From Desulfocapsaceae bacterium (GTDB lineage Bacteria; Desulfobacterota; Desulfobulbia; Desulfobulbales; Desulfocapsaceae), in the NCBI GenBank assembly GCA_029934775.1, contig JAOZLO010000048.1, positions 1 through 11,573 on the forward strand: DNA of 11,573 nt, read 5' to 3'. The translations under genes were made by a program, and so were the position numbers. Positions 8,041-11,573 of this stretch are shown here, piece by piece. Position 1 is the stretch's first letter. The number at the start of each line of letters is the position of its first letter. The notes beneath the pieces are model-generated. The model ran no database searches. It was given only the letters and a program-made list of their open reading frames with translations, and was not told where the DNA came from.

Positions 8041-8293
8041 ATACCCATCTAATGTCACCGCAAAACACTCTCTCCTGCAATAAAGAAATAGTCACAGAGG
8101 TAAGTGAAATGAGTTGAGAATAGACATTTTCTACGATAGAATAGAATATCGATGATATTTAAACAGCTTATAAATATTTCTTCTGGTTTTAGAGAAAATA
8201 AATTATACGCCACATTCACCCTGCAAAGCCATACTGAACTGGCCCACACAGCAATTTCAGTATAGACAGCGCTACTCTTTGACAAGGGATTTT

Positions 8294-8309
8294 TGTGAAC
8301 TACAGCACA
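8294..8309. promoter_or_regulatory. CRP/FNR-family-like operator
   Basis: TGTGA-ACTACA-GCACA matches the CRP consensus TGTGA-N6-TCACA at 9 of 10 positions, inside a slightly longer exact inverted repeat TTTGTG-N8-CACAAA (8292-8311). It lies 18 bases before the ATG at 8327 and downstream of a TTGACA at 8279, so a bound protein would more likely block than activate. A 9/10 match may occur by chance. Confidence 0.35.
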
Positions 8310-8326
8310 AACCAAGGATCTTGATC

Positions 8327-10210
8327 ATGCCAAATTCCCAGTACTGGGCAGACACGTACGTAGAAAAAAGAGTCAGTCCCCAAAAAGCCATAAAACAAAT
8401 TCGCTCAGGACAGAGAGTTTTTATCGGCTCAGGTTGCGGTGAACCACAGATACTTGTGCAAACTCTCACCGAAAATGCTAAATATATCAACGGACTTGAG
8501 ATTGTTCGACTTCTTGGAAGGGAAACAGCATCTCTCATCGCAATAGCTGACAAAACAATGGATACCAGCTTGAATGTTCGTTCCATTTATCTCGGTTCTG
8601 CCAAATCAGATTTATTCGCCAAACAGTTAAGATTCATCACTCCGATGAACATGTCGGACGTCCCCAGCCTCTTCCTGACCCGTAAACTCCCATTAAATAT
8701 TGCTTTAATTCAAGTCGCTCCGGCAGATGATTTTGGCTGGATGAGCCTCGGGATTTCAGTTGATGTAACCATGGCTGCAGCCCGTTCTGCAGATTGTGTT
8801 ATAGCCCAGGTGAATCCTCGTATGCCGCGGGTCATGGGCCAGAGCTTTATACATGTTAACGAGGTAGATCTGATAGTGGAGTACGAAGAAGAGCTGCTTT
8901 CAGTTCTCCCCTCAAAAGAACCTTCTGAGTCGGCCCAGCGGATTGGCCGCCACATCGCCAAGTTAATCGAAGATGGATCTACCCTCCAGATAGGGCTGGA
9001 CGCAGCAACCCAGGCAACCGTGCAGGGACTTTCAGATAAAAATGACCTGGGTGTGCATTCTCAGTTTATCACAGACGATACCATGCATCTTTATGCACGG
9101 GGCAATATCAATAATCGCAAAAAAGGATTTAACGATGGCAAAATGGTTGCCTCAATGGCCGTTGGCAGCAAAGATCTCTATGAATTTCTCAATGATAATC
9201 CTGCAATAGATTTCCATCCGTCAGATTATGTCAATGATCCCTTCATTATCTCACAACATAACCGTATGGTTTCAATGAATGTAGCCCGAACTATGGATCT
9301 CACCGGTCAGGTTTCTGCAGAAGCTTCCGCAGCGACCAGATTTGCAGGAGTTTCAGGAATTCCGGATTTTGTACGCGGAGCCCGAAGATCTCCCGGCGGA
9401 AAGTCCATCCTCATGCTATCTTCGGCAACTGAAAAGGAATCCGGGCTGCAATCAAACATTGTACCACAGCTCACAGACACTGTAGTTGTCGTACCACGGG
9501 GAGACGTCCACCATGTCGTTACCGAGTACGGCGTCATCAACCTGTTCGGCAAGTCTATTCAGGAACGGGTAGTAGCGATGATTACCATCGCCCACCCTCA
9601 ATTCAGAGAAGAACTTTTTGAAAAAGCCAAAGATCTCGGCTTCATAGGAACGGAAAGAAATCTTGGTGAGGCTGCAAAGGCCGTCTATCCTGTCCAGCTT
9701 GAACAAACCATTCCCATAGACGGAGAGGAGATCACCATTCGCCCGGCCAAACCTGTCGACGAACGACGAATCCAGGAGCACTACTATACTCTCCCCAAAG
9801 AAGATATTCTTACACGGTTTTTCTGTCAGAAGACAATTTTTGGTCGACAGGAAATGGAAACAAGATCGAATGTAGACTATATAAACGACCTGACTCTGAT
9901 TGCCATAGTCGGGGAATTTGGTTTTGGCAAAGTGATCGGGGTCGCTGAATCTATGAAAATAAAAGAACTGAATATGACGGAGATCGCATTTTCCATCAGC
10001 AAAGAATACCAGGGAAAAAAACTCGGCTCACTTTTTCTTCAAAAAATAGCCGCTGCCACAAGAGCAAATGGCATATCTGGTCTGCTTGCATACACATTCC
10101 CGAGCAATAAGGCCATGATATCTCTCTTCAAAACACTACCTTACAAAGTTAGAACCCAATACGAAGACGGCGATCTCATTTTAAGCTGTAAATTTAATGA
10201 GATGGCATAG
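8327..10210 (+). CDS. Fusion of acetyl-CoA hydrolase/transferase (AbfT/Cat1-like) and GNAT acetyltransferase
   Basis: A 627-residue two-domain protein. Residues 1-440 form a 4-hydroxybutyrate/acetate CoA-transferase-like fold: GSGCGEP (34-40), VAPADDFGWMSLGISVD (130-146), FHPSDYVNDP (296-305), DLTGQVSAEA (324-333), DFVRGARRSPGGK (347-359) and TEYGVINLFGKSIQER (399-414). Residues 466-627 form a Pat-like GNAT: EITIRPAKPVDE (468-479), LTRFF (495-499), a candidate general base E552 in TEIAFSI, and the acyl-CoA loop QGKKLG (562-567). The expected GIG-x-x-P and H-(S/T)-E-M motifs of the transferase read GLDAATQ (223-229) and HSQFITD (244-250), so the position I align with the catalytic Glu is Q246. 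The ATG at 8327 has AAGGA eight bases upstream. The frame is open to TTG at 8279, but no binding site supports that start. This may be a CoA-transferase, or a protein acetyltransferase with a non-catalytic acyl-CoA-sensing domain that acts on the divergent synthetase. Confidence 0.9.
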   Translation: MPNSQYWADTYVEKRVSPQKAIKQIRSGQRVFIGSGCGEPQILVQTLTENAKYINGLEIVRLLGRETASLIAIADKTMDTSLNVRSIYLGSAKSDLFAKQLRFITPMNMSDVPSLFLTRKLPLNIALIQVAPADDFGWMSLGISVDVTMAAARSADCVIAQVNPRMPRVMGQSFIHVNEVDLIVEYEEELLSVLPSKEPSESAQRIGRHIAKLIEDGSTLQIGLDAATQATVQGLSDKNDLGVHSQFITDDTMHLYARGNINNRKKGFNDGKMVASMAVGSKDLYEFLNDNPAIDFHPSDYVNDPFIISQHNRMVSMNVARTMDLTGQVSAEASAATRFAGVSGIPDFVRGARRSPGGKSILMLSSATEKESGLQSNIVPQLTDTVVVVPRGDVHHVVTEYGVINLFGKSIQERVVAMITIAHPQFREELFEKAKDLGFIGTERNLGEAAKAVYPVQLEQTIPIDGEEITIRPAKPVDERRIQEHYYTLPKEDILTRFFCQKTIFGRQEMETRSNVDYINDLTLIAIVGEFGFGKVIGVAESMKIKELNMTEIAFSISKEYQGKKLGSLFLQKIAAATRANGISGLLAYTFPSNKAMISLFKTLPYKVRTQYEDGDLILSCKFNEMA

Positions 10211-10301
10211 GGGCCTGTCCGAGAATGCATTTCCCCCCAACTATTCGTTATTTCCAAAAAAATAATACTCCGGTAAGCGAGGAACGAGACTCCGAGATAT
10301 T

Positions 10302-10328
10302 ACACATATGACTGTGTTTATTTTTTTT
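10302..10328 (+). terminator. Weak intrinsic terminator after the CoA-transferase/GNAT gene
   Basis: ACACA (10302-10306) and TGTGT (10313-10317) form a 5-bp hairpin followed by TTATTTTTTTT. The stem is short and AT-rich, but the T-tract is long and the site lies about 90 bases after the stop codon. It sits in the loop of the GGAACGAG/CTCGTTCC inverted repeat. Confidence 0.4.
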
Positions 10329-10349
10329 CGACTGCTCCTCGTTCCCTTC

Positions 10350-10378
10350 TTGACATACTCTTCAATACGAAGTATTTT
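10350..10378 (+). promoter_or_regulatory. Sigma-70-type promoter for ffh
   Basis: A perfect TTGACA (10350-10355), a 17-base spacer, then TATTTT (10373-10378; 4 of 6 consensus). The start would be near 10385, giving an ffh leader of about 155 bases that contains two inverted-repeat structures. The same stretch includes ATACTcTTC / GAAGTAT followed by five T residues, so part of it could also act as a weak terminator. Confidence 0.55.
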
Positions 10379-10439
10379 TCTTCTCTTTTGAGTTTGGAAT
10401 GGCCGACATCTTCACCACCATACAGAGGTGAAAAAAAGC

Positions 10440-10488
10440 CAAGTTTTATGCGGAAAACAATCTGCCACAGAAGAAAGTGGAAAACTTG
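10440..10488 (+). promoter_or_regulatory. Structured leader element upstream of ffh
   Basis: CAAGTTTT (10440-10447) pairs with AAAACTTG (10481-10488) and encloses an adjacent hairpin CCAC / GTGG (10465-10480) plus an alternative GCGG / CTGC pairing (10450-10453 with 10462-10465). It ends 53 bases before the ffh ATG. It lacks the conserved SRP-RNA apical motifs, so I do not call it 4.5S RNA. It may be an mRNA leader structure; function unknown. Confidence 0.3.
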
Positions 10489-10541
10489 CCAGAGAAAATA
10501 TTCCCTGGATTTCTCGCTGATATTGCTGCACAATAATTTTT

Positions 10542-11573
10542 ATGTTTGAAAATTTAACAGACAGACTCGAAGGAGTATTTAAAAAACTCCGTGGTCATGG
10601 AAAACTCTCTGAGGACAATATCAGGGATGCCATGCGTGAGGTCCGTGTGGCTCTGCTTGAGGCCGATGTAAACTTCAAAGTTGCCAAAGATTTTGTCGCA
10701 ACCGTAACGGAAAAGGCAATAGGACGGGAAGTTTCAAAGTCCCTCTCTCCGGGACAGCAAATCATCAAAATCGTCCATGAGGAACTGGTAACCTTCCTGG
10801 GATCTTCCACAGAACAGATACAACTTGATGGCCATCAGCCTGTCATAATCATGATGGCTGGTCTTCAGGGCTCAGGGAAAACTACCAGTTCTGGAAAACT
10901 TGCTGCAATGCTCAAGGGCAAAGGCAGAAAACCATATCTTGTCCCTGCCGATATCTACCGCCCGGCAGCCATTGAACAGTTACAGGTTCTTGGTGGGCAG
11001 ATCGAAGTTCCAGTTCATCCATCGACACTTGACACCAGACCGGTTGATATCTGCAGGCAGGCTGTAAACGAAGCAGCAGTCAAAGGATATGATACCCTCA
11101 TCATTGATACTGCAGGTCGGCTTCATGTTGACGAAGAATTAATGGGGGAACTCAAAGAAATACAGTCAGCAATACCGCTCTCTGAAGTTCTCTTCGTGGC
11201 TGATGCAATGACCGGCCAGGATGCGGTGACTGTAGCAGACAAATTTAATCAGGATCTCGAAATTTCAGGAGTTATCCTGACCAAAATAGAAGGGGATGCC
11301 CGCGGCGGGGCGGCTCTTTCGATCAAACATATAACAGGAAAACCGATCAAATTTGTTGGTGTCGGTGAAGGTTTGGATGCCCTTGAAGTTTTTCATCCAG
11401 ACAGGATTGCCTCTCGAATTCTTGGTATGGGCGACGTTCTTACCCTGATAGAAAAAGCTGAAGCAGTTGTTGACAGAAAAGAAGCAGAGATACTTGCTCA
11501 AAAATTAAGAAAAAATCAATTCACCCTTGAAGATTTCCTTGATCAGATCCAGCAGATCAAAAAAATGGGATCT
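10542..11573 (+). CDS. ffh: Signal recognition particle protein Ffh (SRP54), C-terminus off window
   Basis: SRP GTPase that binds signal peptides of nascent membrane proteins and delivers ribosomes to FtsY at the membrane. 344 codons are present; the usual length is about 440-500, so most of the methionine-rich M domain is missing. The N domain (1-88) starts with MFENLTDRLEGVF. The G domain has the P-loop GLQGSGKTT (107-115), the insertion-box motif DIYRPAAIEQL (137-147), DTAGR (189-193), DAMTGQDAV (221-229), TKIEGDARGG (247-256) and GVGEG (273-277), then FHPDRIASRILGMGD (284-298) leading into the M domain. The guanine-specificity motif reads TKIE where Ffh usually has TK-x-D. No Shine-Dalgarno sequence is visible before the ATG at 10542, yet the start is fixed by the conserved MFENLT. 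It is separate in function from the metabolic genes; ribosomal genes such as rpsP often follow ffh. Confidence 0.96.
   Translation, partial: MFENLTDRLEGVFKKLRGHGKLSEDNIRDAMREVRVALLEADVNFKVAKDFVATVTEKAIGREVSKSLSPGQQIIKIVHEELVTFLGSSTEQIQLDGHQPVIIMMAGLQGSGKTTSSGKLAAMLKGKGRKPYLVPADIYRPAAIEQLQVLGGQIEVPVHPSTLDTRPVDICRQAVNEAAVKGYDTLIIDTAGRLHVDEELMGELKEIQSAIPLSEVLFVADAMTGQDAVTVADKFNQDLEISGVILTKIEGDARGGAALSIKHITGKPIKFVGVGEGLDALEVFHPDRIASRILGMGDVLTLIEKAEAVVDRKEAEILAQKLRKNQFTLEDFLDQIQQIKKMGS

Larger units (their letters stand above)
7721..8326. other. AT-rich divergent regulatory region between prpE and the CoA-transferase/GNAT gene
   Basis: There is no convincing gene in these 606 bases. It holds a minus-strand sigma-70 promoter (7771-7799), three ACATTGTT-type repeats (7812-7825, 7939-7952, 8027-8040), a plus-strand TTGACA (7993-7998), a perfect palindromic arm pair AATATC-GAT-GATATT (8145-8159), a second TTGACA (8279-8284) and a CRP/FNR-like site (8294-8309). 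The size and density of elements suggest regulated expression in both directions. Confidence 0.7.
10211..10541. other. Intergenic region between the CoA-transferase/GNAT gene and ffh
   Basis: No supported gene in 331 bases. In order it holds an inverted repeat GGAACGAG / CTCGTTCC (10281-10288 and 10338-10345), a weak hairpin plus T-tract (10302-10328) inside that repeat, a good sigma-70 promoter (10350-10378), a hairpin TTCACC / GGTGAA (10411-10432) and a branched-structure candidate (10440-10488). A 27-codon hydrophobic frame at 10308-10391 lacks a binding site. Confidence 0.6.

Noticed and set aside
8238..8256. Sigma-54-type promoter TGGCCCACACAGCAATT
   Set aside because: The GG and GC dinucleotides are 8 bases apart, not the required 10.
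8055..8315. 86-codon minus-strand open frame in the divergent intergenic region
   Set aside because: It begins with TTG without a binding site, overlaps the predicted operators and leader, and its product matches nothing I recognise.
10308..10391. 27-codon plus-strand frame encoding a hydrophobic peptide (MTVFIFFRLL...)
   Set aside because: No binding site, and it spans the T-tract of the terminator and the ffh promoter. T-rich DNA gives Phe/Leu-rich frames by chance.
10440..10488. 4.5S/SRP RNA next to ffh
   Set aside because: The structured region lacks the conserved SRP-RNA loop motifs (GGAA tetraloop with the asymmetric bulge) and is too short.
10318..10533. 71-codon minus-strand open frame opposite the ffh leader
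   Set aside because: TTG start, no binding site, overlaps the ffh promoter, and composition reflects the T-rich plus strand.

Overview
The window reads as the core of a methylmalonyl-CoA (propionate) pathway in an anaerobic bacterium. A carboxyltransferase of the oxaloacetate/pyruvate type, a methylmalonyl/propionyl-CoA carboxyltransferase, both subunits of succinyl-CoA synthetase and a propionyl-CoA-synthetase-type enzyme sit on one strand. This gene set, the moderately AT-rich DNA and the CoA-transferase/GNAT fusion next door fit a Desulfobacterota sulfate reducer or relative (Desulfobulbales-like). That placement is inferred from gene content and protein flavour; no rRNA is present to confirm it.

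Layout. Positions 1-1522 (minus) hold the first 507 codons of an OadA/PycB/transcarboxylase-5S type subunit that runs off the left end. Upstream on the same strand are a 70-residue protein (1646-1858), the carboxyltransferase mmdA-type subunit (1893-3443), sucD (3559-4431) and sucC (4523-5680). They share one direction with gaps of about 35-125 bases and probably form one transcript read from sucC towards position 1. A strong intrinsic terminator at 5743-5764 separates this block from the upstream prpE/acs-type gene (5825-7720, minus). A 606-base AT-rich divergent intergenic region (7721-8326) carries promoters for both sides, three copies of an ACATTGTTnnnCAT repeat and a CRP/FNR-like site. 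On the plus strand 8327-10210 encodes a CoA-transferase fused to a GNAT acetyltransferase. After a second 331-base intergenic region with a weak terminator and a good promoter comes ffh (10542 to the right end, truncated).

How the genes work together. The synthetase activates propionate (or acetate). The 12S-like and 5S-like subunits would move a carboxyl group between oxaloacetate/pyruvate and propionyl-CoA/methylmalonyl-CoA through a biotin carrier that lies outside the window. SucCD links succinyl-CoA to succinate with nucleotide phosphorylation. Methylmalonyl-CoA mutase and epimerase are not in the window. The small protein ends in a W-x3-GRQEMM-type tail like the small subunits of biotin-dependent decarboxylases but has no membrane helix, which suggests a soluble complex rather than a sodium pump.

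The most interesting locus is the divergent pair synthetase / CoA-transferase-GNAT. The synthetase has the conserved PKTRSGK lysine that protein acetyltransferases modify in Acs and PrpE. The neighbour ends in a Pat-like GNAT domain, and its CoA-transferase half has Gln where I expect the catalytic Glu. This parallels the Pat/PatZ design, a dead acyl-CoA enzyme fused to a lysine acetyltransferase, built on a different scaffold. It is a hypothesis from sequence only.
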